Below are positions 16,198-26,600 of a stretch of DNA of 34,885 nucleotides, piece by piece. The number at the start of each line of letters is the position of its first letter. The stretch's first letter is position 1. Origin of the DNA: an uncultured Prevotella sp. (GTDB taxonomy: Bacteria > Bacteroidota > Bacteroidia > Bacteroidales > Bacteroidaceae). The notes beneath the pieces were generated by a model. The model ran no database searches. It worked only from the letters and a program-made list of their open reading frames with translations, and was not told where the DNA came from. The position numbers were made by a program, and so were the translations under genes. The DNA is taken from NCBI GenBank assembly GCA_946627325.1, contig CAMOVK010000012.1, positions 1-34,885 of the forward strand, given 5' to 3'.

Positions 16198-18032
16198 GAA
16201 CACTCACTAACACAGAAATCAACCAACTCGAACAGCAAGGATGCAGAGCAGAAGACTGGACTGCAATAAGCGTGGCAGAAGACTTCATGCCAACACACGT
16301 CTGCAACGTGGCATTCTATGGAGAGGTTAATCTCGGAGTATTCGAGAAAAACGTCGAAGTAAGCAAAGACTTCATGAAACACTCAGGGATAAGAAACGCC
16401 ACTCTGCGAAACGCTACCATCGGCGACAACTGCCTTATCGAAAACATTGGCACCTACATAAACAACTACACCATTGGAGACGATTGCTACATAACAAACG
16501 TCAACATCATGGAAACCACCGAAGGCGCTACGTTCGGCGAGGGACACCTCATAAGCGTGCTCAACGAGGTGGGCGATGGCAACGTGATGCTCTTCGACGG
16601 ACTGACATCCCAACTTGCAGCACTCATGGTAAAGCATTTCCGCGACCGAGAACTGATAGCACAACTCAAAAAACTCATTCGCGAAAACATAGAAGAGACA
16701 TCGCTCGAGCGCGGGACAATAGGCGACCGAGTGAGAATCATCAACACAGGAGAAATAACCAACACACACATCAACGACGACTGCGAAGTCATAGGCACAA
16801 CGCGCCTATCGGACTGTTCCATCAAAAGCATACCCGAAGCAAGCGTATATATAGGAAGCGGAGTAATCTGCGAAAACTCCATCATCTTCGACGGCTCAGC
16901 AATAACCAACTCAGTGAAACTCGAAAACTGCTTCGTCGGCGAAGCCTGCCAAATAACCAACGGATTCACAGCCGAAAGCAGTATCTTCTTCGCCAACTCA
17001 TTCATGGCAAACGGAGAAGCCTGCGCAGCATTCTGCGGACCATTCTCAGCATCGCACCACAAAAGTTCACTACTCATCGGAGGACAATTCTCATTCTACA
17101 ACGCAGGCTCGGCAACCAATTTCTCCAACCACGCCTATAAAATGGGACCAATGCACTACGGCGAAATGGAACGCGGCTCGAAAACAGCAAGCGGAGCATA
17201 CCTCCTCATGCCTGCACAGATAGGCGCATATTCAGTATGCTTCGGCAAACTGATGTACCACCCCGACACGCGGCAAGTGCCTTTCTCATACCTCATAGCA
17301 TACAGCGACACCATGTACCTCGCACCAGGAAGAAACCTCACAACAGTAGGACTATACAGAGACATACGAAAATGGCCTACAAGAGACAAACGACCAAAAG
17401 CAGGGCAGAAGAGCATCGTAAACTTCGACTGGCTAAGCCCATTCACTGTTGGCGAGATAGTGCAAGGAAAAACAATACTCGAAGACCTACGAACAGCATC
17501 GGGCGACAACGTGTCAACCTACAACTACCACGAATACGTAATCAAAAACAACTCGCTCAAACTCGGCATACGAAACTACGACATGGCACTGCGAATATTC
17601 ATGGGAGCAGTGCTCAAACGTCACCCACTCACCGAACCATCAACCGATACAGGACTCGGAAAATGGAACGACCTCGCAGGACTCCTACTGCCCGAAAGCG
17701 AAGAGCACAGACTAATCGACGACATAAAAACCAAACGACTCACTACAATCAATCAAGTTTTAGCACGATTCAACGACATCGCAGCCAACTACGACGAATA
17801 CCGATGGACATGGGCTTATCAACTGATGTGCAACTACTACGGACTGGATACAATCACACCTGACGATGCCGAACGAATACGCGAGGACTACATAACAGCC
17901 CGAAGAGCATGGATAGCAGAAATCAGACTCGATGCCGAGAAGGAGTACGCACTCGGCGACGTAGAAGAGTCACTATTCAACAACTTCCTATCACAACTCG
18001 ACAAAGAGTCAGAATACGAACGATGGGAGTAA
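16194..18032 (+). CDS. DUF4954 family protein with N-terminal beta-helix (hexapeptide-like) repeats
   Basis: A 612-residue protein with no signal peptide. Roughly residues 60-300 show imperfect hexapeptide-type turns such as IRNATLRNATIGDNCLIENIG, YTIGDDCYITNVNI, GTIGDRVRIINTGEITNTHINDDCEVIGTTRLSDCSI and SSVYIG-like rungs, indicating a left-handed beta-helix like that of sugar acyl- and nucleotidyltransferases. The C-terminal half is a distinct, mainly helical domain (LRTASGDNVSTYNYHEYVIKNNSLKLG, WTWAYQLMCNYYG). I recognise it as the Bacteroidetes DUF4954 family, whose function is unknown to me; an acyltransferase-like or binding role is only suggested by the fold. It is coupled to hflX by an ATGA overlap, which may point to a ribosome or stress link. 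Confidence 0.82.
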   Translation: MRTLTNTEINQLEQQGCRAEDWTAISVAEDFMPTHVCNVAFYGEVNLGVFEKNVEVSKDFMKHSGIRNATLRNATIGDNCLIENIGTYINNYTIGDDCYITNVNIMETTEGATFGEGHLISVLNEVGDGNVMLFDGLTSQLAALMVKHFRDRELIAQLKKLIRENIEETSLERGTIGDRVRIINTGEITNTHINDDCEVIGTTRLSDCSIKSIPEASVYIGSGVICENSIIFDGSAITNSVKLENCFVGEACQITNGFTAESSIFFANSFMANGEACAAFCGPFSASHHKSSLLIGGQFSFYNAGSATNFSNHAYKMGPMHYGEMERGSKTASGAYLLMPAQIGAYSVCFGKLMYHPDTRQVPFSYLIAYSDTMYLAPGRNLTTVGLYRDIRKWPTRDKRPKAGQKSIVNFDWLSPFTVGEIVQGKTILEDLRTASGDNVSTYNYHEYVIKNNSLKLGIRNYDMALRIFMGAVLKRHPLTEPSTDTGLGKWNDLAGLLLPESEEHRLIDDIKTKRLTTINQVLARFNDIAANYDEYRWTWAYQLMCNYYGLDTITPDDAERIREDYITARRAWIAEIRLDAEKEYALGDVEESLFNNFLSQLDKESEYERWE

Positions 18033-18050
18033 AAATCAACACAACCAACC

Positions 18051-18078
18051 CAATTAGCAATTAACAATTAACAATTAA
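18051..18078 (+). repeat. Four tandem 7-bp repeats (CAATTAA) before the M16 gene
   Basis: One CAATTAG and three CAATTAA units run head to tail at 18051-18078, ending 22 nt before the M16 start codon. The 68-bp gap holds no TAnnTTTG box. A 7-bp repeat in a leader could change length by slippage and alter expression, but nothing here shows that it does. Confidence 0.7.
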
Positions 18079-18100
18079 CAAAAATAAATCAACAACGAAA

Positions 18101-21004
18101 ATGAAACTAAAACTATTTCTTGCCACCTGCCTATTGGCTCTCGGCATGAGTGCTACGGCAAACGATTACAAATACACCATCGTGTCTGGCGACCCGATGC
18201 AAACACGCATCTACACGCTCGACAACGGACTGAAGGTGTATTTATCAGTCAACAAAGAGAAACCACGCATTCAGGCTAACATCGCAGTGCGAACGGGAAG
18301 TCGCAACGACCCAGCCGAGACAACAGGGCTCGCACACTACCTCGAGCATCTCATGTTCAAAGGAACAAAACAGTTTGGAGTGACCGACCCAATAGCCGAA
18401 GCACCACTGCTCGACGACATAGAGGCTCGATACGAAGTCTATCGCACACTGACCGACCCAGAACAGCGCCGCAAAGCATATCATGAGATAGATAGCGTAT
18501 CGCAACTCGCAGCAAAATACTTCATACCCAACGAGTACGACAAACTCATGTCTGCCATCGGAAGTCAAGGCACAAACGCATATACAAGCACTGACGTGAC
18601 CTGCTATGTAGAAAACATACCATCAAACGAAGTCGAAAACTGGGCACGCGTACAAGCCGACCGCTTCCAGAATATGGTCATTCGAGGTTTCCACACCGAA
18701 CTCGAAGCAGTTTACGAAGAGAAGAATATCGGCATGGCGCAAGACAGCCGAAAAGTGTGGGAGGCACTCTACGCAAAACTATTCCCTACTCATCCCTATG
18801 GCACACAGACAACCATCGGTACACAAGAGCACTTAAAAAATCCTTCAATAACGAATATCAAGAACTATTTCAAACGCTATTATGTACCCAACAACACCGC
18901 CATCTGTATGGCTGGCGACTTCGACCCCGACGAGGTAATCGCCATCATCGACAAGTATTTTGGCGACTGGAAACCAGCTTCACGTCTCGACATACCACAG
19001 TTTCCCAAGCAACCAGCCATCACCGCGCCAATCGACACAACCATCGTAGGCAAAGAAGCCGAGATGTTGATGATGGGATGGCGTTTCGATGCAGGCAACA
19101 GTTTGCAGAACGACACCCTCGCCGTCATTGCCGACATGCTGACCAACGGCAAGGCAGGAATGATGGAAATCGACCTCGAGCACACCATGAAGGTTCAGGG
19201 AGTCAGCGCTTTCTGCGACCAAATGACCGACTATTCAATGTTCATACTTTACGGAGTACCTAATGCTGGTCAGACACTCGAAGACCTACGTGCACTCCTC
19301 GAACAGGAAATGTGTAAGTTCAAGCAGGGCGAATTCGACGACAACCTTCTGCAATCAGTCATAAACAACAAAAAACTAAACTTCTATCGCTCACTCGACA
19401 ACAACAATTCTCGCGTCTCGCGAATGGTTGACTCTTACATCAACCATATAGAATGGGCTGATGAGGTAGCACAGCTCGACCGCATGTCGCGATTGACTAA
19501 GGAAGATATTCTCACTTTCGCGCAGCGCCATCTCAACGACAACTACGTTTGCGTCTTCAAACGCACAGGCACAGACGAGAGCCAAGTAACTATTGAGAAG
19601 CCAGCCATCACACCCATACCAGCCAACCGCGACTTATCGAGCCAGTTCCTCAACGACGTGAAAAACTCACACGTGAAACCTATCGAGCCCGTCTTCGTCG
19701 ATTATCAGAAAGACTTAACCATATCGAAGACCAAGCAAGGACTGCCACTACTTTATAAGCAAAACACGACTGACGGATTGTTCAACCTTGCCTTCTACTA
19801 CGATTTCGGCGAGGAAGCCGATATAGAAATGAGTTATGCGGCAAGTTATCTGAGTTATATAGGCACCAATACAAAAACACTGACCGAGATAAATCAGGAA
19901 CTATACAAGCTGGCTTGCAACTTCAATGTCAGTGTGGGAGCCGACCGCGTCACTGTTTCACTCTCTGGATTGAACGAGAATATGCCTCAAGCCCTTGCCA
20001 TCCTCGAAGACCTCTTGCATAATGCTAAAGCCGACAAAGACTCCTATTTGAGTTTCATCGACTTGCTCGAAAAACAAATGACCGACAGCAAAAAGAACCA
20101 GCAAGCCAACTTCTCGGCACTGCGCAGTTACGTCACCTATGGACCGTACAACTCCGTGCGCAACATCATCCCTGTTGAAAAACTCCGCCAGATGGATGCA
20201 CAGAAACTTGTCGACCGACTCAAACGTCTTGCCCAATACGAGCACACCATTCTTTATTACGGACCGATGACTATTGCTGAACTCAACAAGACACTCAAAA
20301 AAACTCACAAAACCGAGCGTAAACTCCAACCCGTACCCGTAGGGAAGGAATACACAGAGCAGACAACACCACACAACGAGGTGTTCATCGCACCCTACGA
20401 AGCAAAGAACATCTATATGATTCAGTACCACAACGAAAACAAACCATTCGACAAAAACAACATCCCCATCGTTGCCCTGTTTAACGAATACTTCGGAGGA
20501 GGCATGAATTCCATCGTATTCCAAGAACTACGCGAGAGTCGTGGGTTGGCTTATAGCGCTTCAGCCAACTATTCTATCCCAAGCCGAAACAATCATCCCG
20601 AGACCTACATGACTTACATCGTATCGCAAAACGACAAGATGATGGACTGCATCCACGTGTTCGACGAAATCATTACCGACATGCCACAGAGTCAAGCAGC
20701 TTTCGACATAGCAAAGCAAAGCCTGACAAAGAGCATCCAGAGTGCACGTATCACTAAGTTTGGCATACTCTCCAGCTACTACAATGCCACCCGTCGTGGC
20801 TTCACCGAGCACACCAACAAGATGATTTATCGCGCCCTTCCATCTCTTACACTTGACGATATCATTCGCTTTGAGCGAGAGAACATGGTAGGAAAAACCT
20901 ATAAATACATCATTCTCGGCGACGAAAAGGAACTCGACCTTGATGCCCTCAAGAAACTCGGACCCATCCGCAAACTCACAACAGAAGAAATTTTCGGATA
21001 TTAA
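18101..21004 (+). CDS. Secreted M16 family zinc peptidase (pitrilysin-like, full-length two-half form)
   Basis: A 967-residue zinc peptidase. The signal peptide is MKLKLFLATCLLALGMSATA, so the enzyme is periplasmic or surface located. The inverted zinc motif HYLEH (residues 79-83, HxxEH) lies in the first M16 domain, with a downstream Glu-rich segment LEAVYEEKNIGMA expected to supply the third ligand. The second half (about residues 520-967) repeats the M16 fold without HxxEH and has the typical YFGGGMNSIVFQELRESRGLAYSASANY segment. Such clamshell enzymes degrade peptides or small unfolded proteins. It precedes a TonB-dependent receptor by 36 bp. The homologous architecture occurs in FusC, which degrades ferredoxin imported by a TonB receptor; a similar import-and-degrade role is my inference. 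Confidence 0.93.
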   Translation: MKLKLFLATCLLALGMSATANDYKYTIVSGDPMQTRIYTLDNGLKVYLSVNKEKPRIQANIAVRTGSRNDPAETTGLAHYLEHLMFKGTKQFGVTDPIAEAPLLDDIEARYEVYRTLTDPEQRRKAYHEIDSVSQLAAKYFIPNEYDKLMSAIGSQGTNAYTSTDVTCYVENIPSNEVENWARVQADRFQNMVIRGFHTELEAVYEEKNIGMAQDSRKVWEALYAKLFPTHPYGTQTTIGTQEHLKNPSITNIKNYFKRYYVPNNTAICMAGDFDPDEVIAIIDKYFGDWKPASRLDIPQFPKQPAITAPIDTTIVGKEAEMLMMGWRFDAGNSLQNDTLAVIADMLTNGKAGMMEIDLEHTMKVQGVSAFCDQMTDYSMFILYGVPNAGQTLEDLRALLEQEMCKFKQGEFDDNLLQSVINNKKLNFYRSLDNNNSRVSRMVDSYINHIEWADEVAQLDRMSRLTKEDILTFAQRHLNDNYVCVFKRTGTDESQVTIEKPAITPIPANRDLSSQFLNDVKNSHVKPIEPVFVDYQKDLTISKTKQGLPLLYKQNTTDGLFNLAFYYDFGEEADIEMSYAASYLSYIGTNTKTLTEINQELYKLACNFNVSVGADRVTVSLSGLNENMPQALAILEDLLHNAKADKDSYLSFIDLLEKQMTDSKKNQQANFSALRSYVTYGPYNSVRNIIPVEKLRQMDAQKLVDRLKRLAQYEHTILYYGPMTIAELNKTLKKTHKTERKLQPVPVGKEYTEQTTPHNEVFIAPYEAKNIYMIQYHNENKPFDKNNIPIVALFNEYFGGGMNSIVFQELRESRGLAYSASANYSIPSRNNHPETYMTYIVSQNDKMMDCIHVFDEIITDMPQSQAAFDIAKQSLTKSIQSARITKFGILSSYYNATRRGFTEHTNKMIYRALPSLTLDDIIRFERENMVGKTYKYIILGDEKELDLDALKKLGPIRKLTTEEIFGY

Positions 21005-21040
21005 GGGAGGGAAAGAACAATTTTAGAAACTGACAATCGC

Positions 21041-23059
21041 ATGTCATTAAGACATATTCTAACATTCATTTTGAGCATGGCTGCCGCTCTGGTTTGCCAT
21101 GCTCAAGTTTCCGACAACGACACCCTCCGTCTCGACGAACATCAGATGGAGGAGGTCGTAGTCACTCGACAACGACAAGGCACCACGCGAATCAACAGCG
21201 CAATGAATGCCTTTTCTATCAATAAGAGCGAACTCTTCAAAGCAGCATGCTGCAATCTCGGAGAGAGTTTCTCTACTAATGCCTCCGTCGATGTCAATTA
21301 CAACGATGCCACAACTGGTGCCAGACAAATAAAGCTATTAGGTTTGGCTGGTACATACGTGCAAATGCTGACAGAAACGATGCCCAACTTCCGTAACTCA
21401 GCATCGCCTTTCGCGCTGTCGTATGTGCCTGGGTCATGGATGAAAAGCATACAAGTATCGAAGGGGGCTGCATCGGTTAAAAACGGCTTTGAGTCGATTA
21501 CCGGACAAATAAACGTGCAATACCTTCAGCCTGAGGACGAACAAGGAATTACAGTCAATCTCTATGGCTCTTCTATGGCTCGCTTCGAGGCTAATACCGA
21601 TGCCAACCTGCACATCAATCCTCGACTATCTACAATATTACTGCTACACCATGAAAACGAATACGACGAGCACGACGGCAACGAAGATGGCTTTATCGAC
21701 ATGCCAAAGGTGCGCGGATGGAACGTGGGAAACAGATGGGCATACCTCGGCAGACAATACATCTTCCACGGAGGTGTGCACTTTCTCGACGAGAAACGCA
21801 GCGGTGGACAACTTGCCAGCCATGTAGGCAACCAGCAAGAGCCGTTGTACAAAATAGGTGTAGAAACCAGACGCGAGGAAATATACATGAAGCATGCCTT
21901 CGTCTTGAACGAAGAACACTCAACAAACATTGCCCTAATGGCATCAGCAACGCTGCAAGAAATGCAGTCAACGTATGGGAAAAAACACCTACGGCTTAAC
22001 GACAAAAACCTATTCGCATCGCTAATGTATGAAACGAACTTCTCACCTCGACATAATCTGTCTGTCGGATTAAGTCTCAACAGCGACTACATACGCGAGA
22101 AGGTCAATCACAAAGAAACACTTTACCCCAACAATAAGGAGACAACAACAGGCGGCTACGCACAATACACCTACACTCTCGACAGCAGATGGATTGCTAT
22201 GGCAGGACTGCGAATAGACCATAGCAACGTTTATGGCACATTCTTGACACCTCGAATGCACATAAAGTATGCGCCTAGCCCTATCGTCAGCCTACGCCTA
22301 TCCATCGGCAAAGGCTATCGAACGGTGCATCCAATGAGCGAATACGGATATCTGCTCGCAAGCGGCAGACAACTAACAATAGACGAAAACCTACAACAGG
22401 AAGAGGCATGGAACTACGGACTCTCCACTGCACTGAATATTCCCATATTCCAACGGACACTCAAACTTAATGCCGAATACTACTATACCGACTTCAGTCA
22501 GCAAGCCGTAGTCGATTACGACACCGACCACCGACAGATTACCATCGGCAATCTGCAAGGAAGAAGCTATTCTCACACATTCCAAGTCGATGCCACCTAC
22601 GAACTTTTCAGCGGTCTTTCGCTTACTGCCGCATATCGTCGCAATATCGTGCGCACCACCTATGGCGGCATACGCATGGACAAACCACTGCAAAGCCGAT
22701 ATAAGTCGCTGCTGACACTATCCTATAAAACGCCTCTCGGACTATGGCAATTCGATGCAACGCTTGCCCTCAATGGTGGAGGGCGCATGCCACTCCCCTA
22801 TCAGACCGACGACAATGGAACTCTCAGCTGGGACAGCTCGTTCAGCAGCTTTGAGCAACTCAACGTGCAACTGACTCGTTGGTTCCGTCATTTCTCCGTA
22901 TATCTCGGTGGAGAAAACCTTACCAACGTACGCCAGAAGTACCCCATACTACACGCCCATCACCCCTACTCCTCACAGTTCGAACCCACAATGATTTGGG
23001 GTCCAGTTCGCGGTGCAATGGGCTACATCGGCATACGTATTAACATCGGACGACTATAA
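21041..23059 (+). CDS. TonB-dependent outer-membrane receptor (probable metal or metal-complex uptake)
   Basis: A 672-residue receptor. The signal peptide is MSLRHILTFILSMAAALVCHA. The TonB box region and plug follow: MEEVVVTRQRQ at about residues 36-46, LGESFSTNASVDVNYNDATTGARQIKLLG, and VSKGAASVKNGFESITGQINV at about 138-158. The remaining 500 residues form the barrel, with an acidic extracellular loop EYDEHDGNEDGFIDMP and a closing strand GYIGIRINIGRL. There is no carboxypeptidase-like N-terminal extension, which argues against a SusC-type glycan receptor. It lies between an M16 peptidase and an HMA-domain protein 35 bp downstream; the latter suggests a transition-metal ligand such as copper or zinc, which the sequence does not prove. 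A purine-rich AGGGAGGGAAAG just after the M16 stop is about 25 nt from the start. Confidence 0.9.
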   Translation: MSLRHILTFILSMAAALVCHAQVSDNDTLRLDEHQMEEVVVTRQRQGTTRINSAMNAFSINKSELFKAACCNLGESFSTNASVDVNYNDATTGARQIKLLGLAGTYVQMLTETMPNFRNSASPFALSYVPGSWMKSIQVSKGAASVKNGFESITGQINVQYLQPEDEQGITVNLYGSSMARFEANTDANLHINPRLSTILLLHHENEYDEHDGNEDGFIDMPKVRGWNVGNRWAYLGRQYIFHGGVHFLDEKRSGGQLASHVGNQQEPLYKIGVETRREEIYMKHAFVLNEEHSTNIALMASATLQEMQSTYGKKHLRLNDKNLFASLMYETNFSPRHNLSVGLSLNSDYIREKVNHKETLYPNNKETTTGGYAQYTYTLDSRWIAMAGLRIDHSNVYGTFLTPRMHIKYAPSPIVSLRLSIGKGYRTVHPMSEYGYLLASGRQLTIDENLQQEEAWNYGLSTALNIPIFQRTLKLNAEYYYTDFSQQAVVDYDTDHRQITIGNLQGRSYSHTFQVDATYELFSGLSLTAAYRRNIVRTTYGGIRMDKPLQSRYKSLLTLSYKTPLGLWQFDATLALNGGGRMPLPYQTDDNGTLSWDSSFSSFEQLNVQLTRWFRHFSVYLGGENLTNVRQKYPILHAHHPYSSQFEPTMIWGPVRGAMGYIGIRINIGRL

Positions 23060-23094
23060 ATTGCAGAAAAACGAACAACTAAAAACATACAATC

Positions 23095-23412
23095 ATGATA
23101 CGCAAAATTATTTTTACGCTTGCCATGGCAGTAACGACTGTCGCAGGAATGGCAAAAGACATCAAGACCGTTGTGTTCACTACACAGCCGCAGATGCATT
23201 GCGAGAACTGTGAAGCGAAAATAAAGGGAAATCTCCGCTTTGAAAAGGGAGTAAAGAAAATAGAAACAAACATTGAACGACAGGAAGTTATTGTGACCTA
23301 CGATGCCGACAAGACAAATGAGGAGCGTTTGCGCACTGCGTTCGAAAAGTTTGGCTACGAAGCAACACGCATTGAAAAACAAGAAAAAGAAACAGGGAAA
23401 ACAGAGAAATAA
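23095..23412 (+). CDS. Exported heavy-metal-associated (HMA) domain protein
   Basis: A 105-residue protein: a signal peptide (MIRKIIFTLAMAVTTVAGMA), then one HMA domain with the metal-binding motif MHCENC (Met34 to Cys39) and the usual beta-alpha-beta-beta-alpha-beta pattern (KTVVFTTQP, CEAKIKGNLRFEKGVKKIETNIERQEVIVTYDADKTNEERLRTAFEKFGYEA). The last 12 residues are a charged tail. Such domains bind Cu(I), Zn(II) or similar soft ions through the two cysteines; the cytosolic versions are copper chaperones, whereas this one is predicted periplasmic. It is the last gene of the M16-receptor group and likely cooperates with the receptor. It ends 24 bp before repeat copy 3. Confidence 0.9.
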   Translation: MIRKIIFTLAMAVTTVAGMAKDIKTVVFTTQPQMHCENCEAKIKGNLRFEKGVKKIETNIERQEVIVTYDADKTNEERLRTAFEKFGYEATRIEKQEKETGKTEK

Positions 23413-23436
23413 AAACCGAGTATTTTAGTATCGGTT

Positions 23437-23582
23437 AGGTATATCTATTCTATTAAATTTGAAAAGGCATGCTTTTCGTCTTGGAAAGTATGCCTTTTCG
23501 ATGTGAAAAGCATATCTTTCCGACTCGAAAAGATATGCTTTCCAAATTGATTGCGTAACCCGCTGAAAATCAACAGATAAAG
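23437..23582 (+). repeat. Interspersed palindrome-array element, copy 3
   Basis: This copy lies between the convergent HMA and C10 protease genes. The left flank 23437-23460 has the same length as in copy 1 and 20 of 24 identical bases. The four 17-nt units are 23461-23477 (the perfect form GAAAAGGCATGCTTTTC), 23483-23499, 23505-23521 and 23527-23543. The 5-nt linkers are GTCTT, GATGT and GACTC. AAAT, 15 variable nt and the tail CTGAAAATCAACA (23563-23575), identical to copy 1, follow. The period is 22 nt throughout. Confidence 0.88.
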
Positions 23583-23611
23583 CATCCGAAATAATCGGTA
23601 GGCATTATCTG
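23574..23611 (-). terminator. Candidate terminator of the C10 protease gene
   Basis: CAGATAA (23574-23580) pairs with TTATCTG (23605-23611), and CCGA (23586-23589) with TCGG (23595-23598) inside it, giving a two-part hairpin 2 bp beyond the C10 stop. It uses the last bases of repeat copy 3. There is no strong U-tract. Confidence 0.33.
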
Positions 23612-23612
23612 C

Positions 23613-26600
23613 TTATTTCACAATGATTTTCTTTCCTCCTACTATGTATATTCCTCGGCGCGAAGGCTGCTGATTTCCCACTCGCTGACCTTGAAGATTG
23701 TAGAAAGTTGGTGCAGTTTCTTCCTTTTGAAGAATGTTAGAGTCTTCAATACCCAAACTCATATCGAAAGGATACTTTATTTCCAACTCGTTGCCGCTTA
23801 CATCTTTTGTCGTAACGAAGTACGCACCGAAACCTTTTGTCTTTACTGATGAAGATGAATAACTCAATACGGCAGGAGTTGCAGCATCGTTATCGTAATG
23901 CCATGCGTCGGCGACGTATTCGCCGCGAGCAGCAATCATACGAACATTACCACGAGCATATTCTGGCTTGTCAGTTGGACTTAATTTTAAGTTCTTATCG
24001 CTTTCCAAAGTAATGGTCGAGCCTAAAAGGTGTTGACGTGGCGAGAAAAACATCGGCATGATGGTCGTCAAGAATGAGTTTGATAGCAGTATTTGATATC
24101 TACCATCGTTGGTCAGTCCTCCGTTGATGGCCATATAAACATCGCCTTCATTGCTCGTTGACGATGGTACGAGCGCGATAGGTGTTTCTCCATCGGCTGC
24201 GAACATTCCAACGGGTACGAACGGAGGGGCTATGATTTGCCACTTGCCATACTGGTCTGCCGTAAACGTATGGCTAAGTGTTACTCCTTGTTGAACTGTA
24301 ATCTCTTCAGGGATGCAATAGTCGTAGCCAGTTACAAATCGGATACGACTCGCGCCACCATTTGCACTGACAAGGTTCTTTCCCGCGAGGGTGTCGTATG
24401 AACGATTATCGAGCAGATAGAAGGTGTTTGGATTAGAATTTGGTGTAACCGATGAGTAGTTTTTCTTTCTCAAGTCGATGGCTGTTGCCTCTTCTGGCAC
24501 TACGAGGTTCTTGTTGAAATCGCATCCGCGTAGCGTACCGTCAGCTATCCAGTAAACAATTCCATCGATTAGGCGGAACTTCTCTGAGCGTGCAGTAGCT
24601 ATATTGTTACCATCGTAGTAGGAAGCAACGACTGTAAGAGTCTTATTCTTGTACTTCGATGCCACGTTGATCGGAATATTTATCGTTGAGAGGCTTTCGG
24701 CTTTTATCTCGTTCACCTTGTTATATACCTTCTCGTTGACTGTTCCGTCGTCGGACTCAACAGCCAGACTGATGATGTGTCGATAAACGCCCGTACCTGT
24801 ATTGGATGCATCAACTTTCACTCCGATGCGATTACCATAAACCTCTAGAACGTCTGACGAAGCAGGCTCGTCGGACTGTCGCGTGTTGGTAATATCCACG
24901 TTAAGGGCAAGGTTGGCGTCTTGACTTGTGGCACTGATGTAGAAATAATCACTTCCGTCATCGTTTACCGAGAGAGTGAATATCGTATTAGCATCTATGG
25001 CAGAGGGGTCGGATATGTAGAAATCTATCTTGTCTTCGACATAGGCTGGTATTGCCACTTGGTTGTAGGCGAGCAACTCGCCATCGAAAGTGTGCAGATA
25101 TACAAGTCCGTCGTATTCTTCCGACGGGTTCAGGAGTTCTACTCGGAAGTATCGATTGCCATCATAAGCAGCCTTTGTCACGTTGAAGTCGCATCGTGGA
25201 ACGACGGTCAAAGTCATCTGATTGTCAGAGATTGTTGCTTCGACGTAGCGATGATTAGTTCCAATCATAGGTTGCCACTCGTCTGTCTCATTCTTCTTGC
25301 AAACGGGGAGCATGGTGTATGTGCCATCGGTCAATCCTGCACCGAAACTGAAGGTTGGTCGGTACTCGCCGCCGCGGTAGAGTGCCACGCTGATAGTGCT
25401 TTGCCCCTTGACAGAAATAAGTTGGTTATCTTTATAGATTGCCATGCCTGCAATGAACTCAATGTTGCCCCAAGAGTAGTTGTCTAAATCTATAGTGTTG
25501 TAAGTAAGTCCGTGAGATATGGTTATGTTGGTAAAATTATCGCTTTGGTTCTGACGTGTGATAACTTTCGACGACTTCAGCACTGGGCGCTCGACGGTCG
25601 GTCGGTCGGCATTGATGGGCAGTTCGCCTGGATGCTGCGGTCCTATTCCTATTACCGCGCCTTGCGAGCATGAGAAGGTGTATGACGTGGTACTACCGCC
25701 AGTGCCCGTACCTCCAGCATTGAGTAGCGACAGGCGGAAGAAGCCGTCGTAGGAACCATTCCATCCCCAGTTGATGTGGTATTTGCCATCGCCATCGTAG
25801 CCGTCGCATACGAAAGCATGGCCCTCCATGGCGGCGGTGTAGCCTGTATAGACGATGGGGCGCTGATTGGACAATTCGTTGTAGATGAGATTTTCCCACT
25901 CCTCAATGTTGTAGTCTTCGCGGTCGGCATATTTACCGCCTTGGGCATAGCCAAAAGACTCGTTCATGATGTAGGGCAAATACATTGTGTAGGCACCCGA
26001 GCCACCTGGAGCATAATTCATATTGACAGCCCAGCCGCAGTATTGCATCAGACGGCCCACGGCTTGACGCGAGGCGAGAGACGACTGCGAGTTGTAAGTG
26101 TTGGTCATGTTTTGCCAGTCGAAGGTTATTGCTGGCAGGTCGTCGAGAGTCTTTCCCGAGCTGCGCATGGTGTAGCCCGAAATGGGTGCGGTAGGCTCTT
26201 GAGGCCATTTATGGAAATACATTACTTGCGCCATGGCTGTTGCCACGCAACCCGAAGGGGTCTTCTGACCATTTACCGTTGGGGTATAGAGGTTGTAGGG
26301 ATTGTCTTGCCCCCATCGCGATTTGCAAAGTGCATCGATGCGAGCAGGCAAACGACGACCAGCAGCAGCGGCTGCAGCCTTAACGTCGTAAGCAGTCAGG
26401 TCGTTATCAACGAGATAAACAATTTCTTCCTCTATGGCATTGAGAAACGATACCATATTGTCGGGCATGGCTTCTGCGACACCTTCGCTGACATTCAAGT
26501 CGCCATAACCTAAAATATCGCCTGCACGATCGTCGCCAGCGACAATAACAAAACTTTCATTCTGTCCTACCTTATATATATAATAAGGTGTAAAAGTGTC

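Noticed and set aside
25776..26513. Plus-strand open frame (245 codons) inside the C10 protease
   Set aside because: It lies opposite the catalytic domain holding Cys189 and His332; no signal, domain or upstream promoter supports it.
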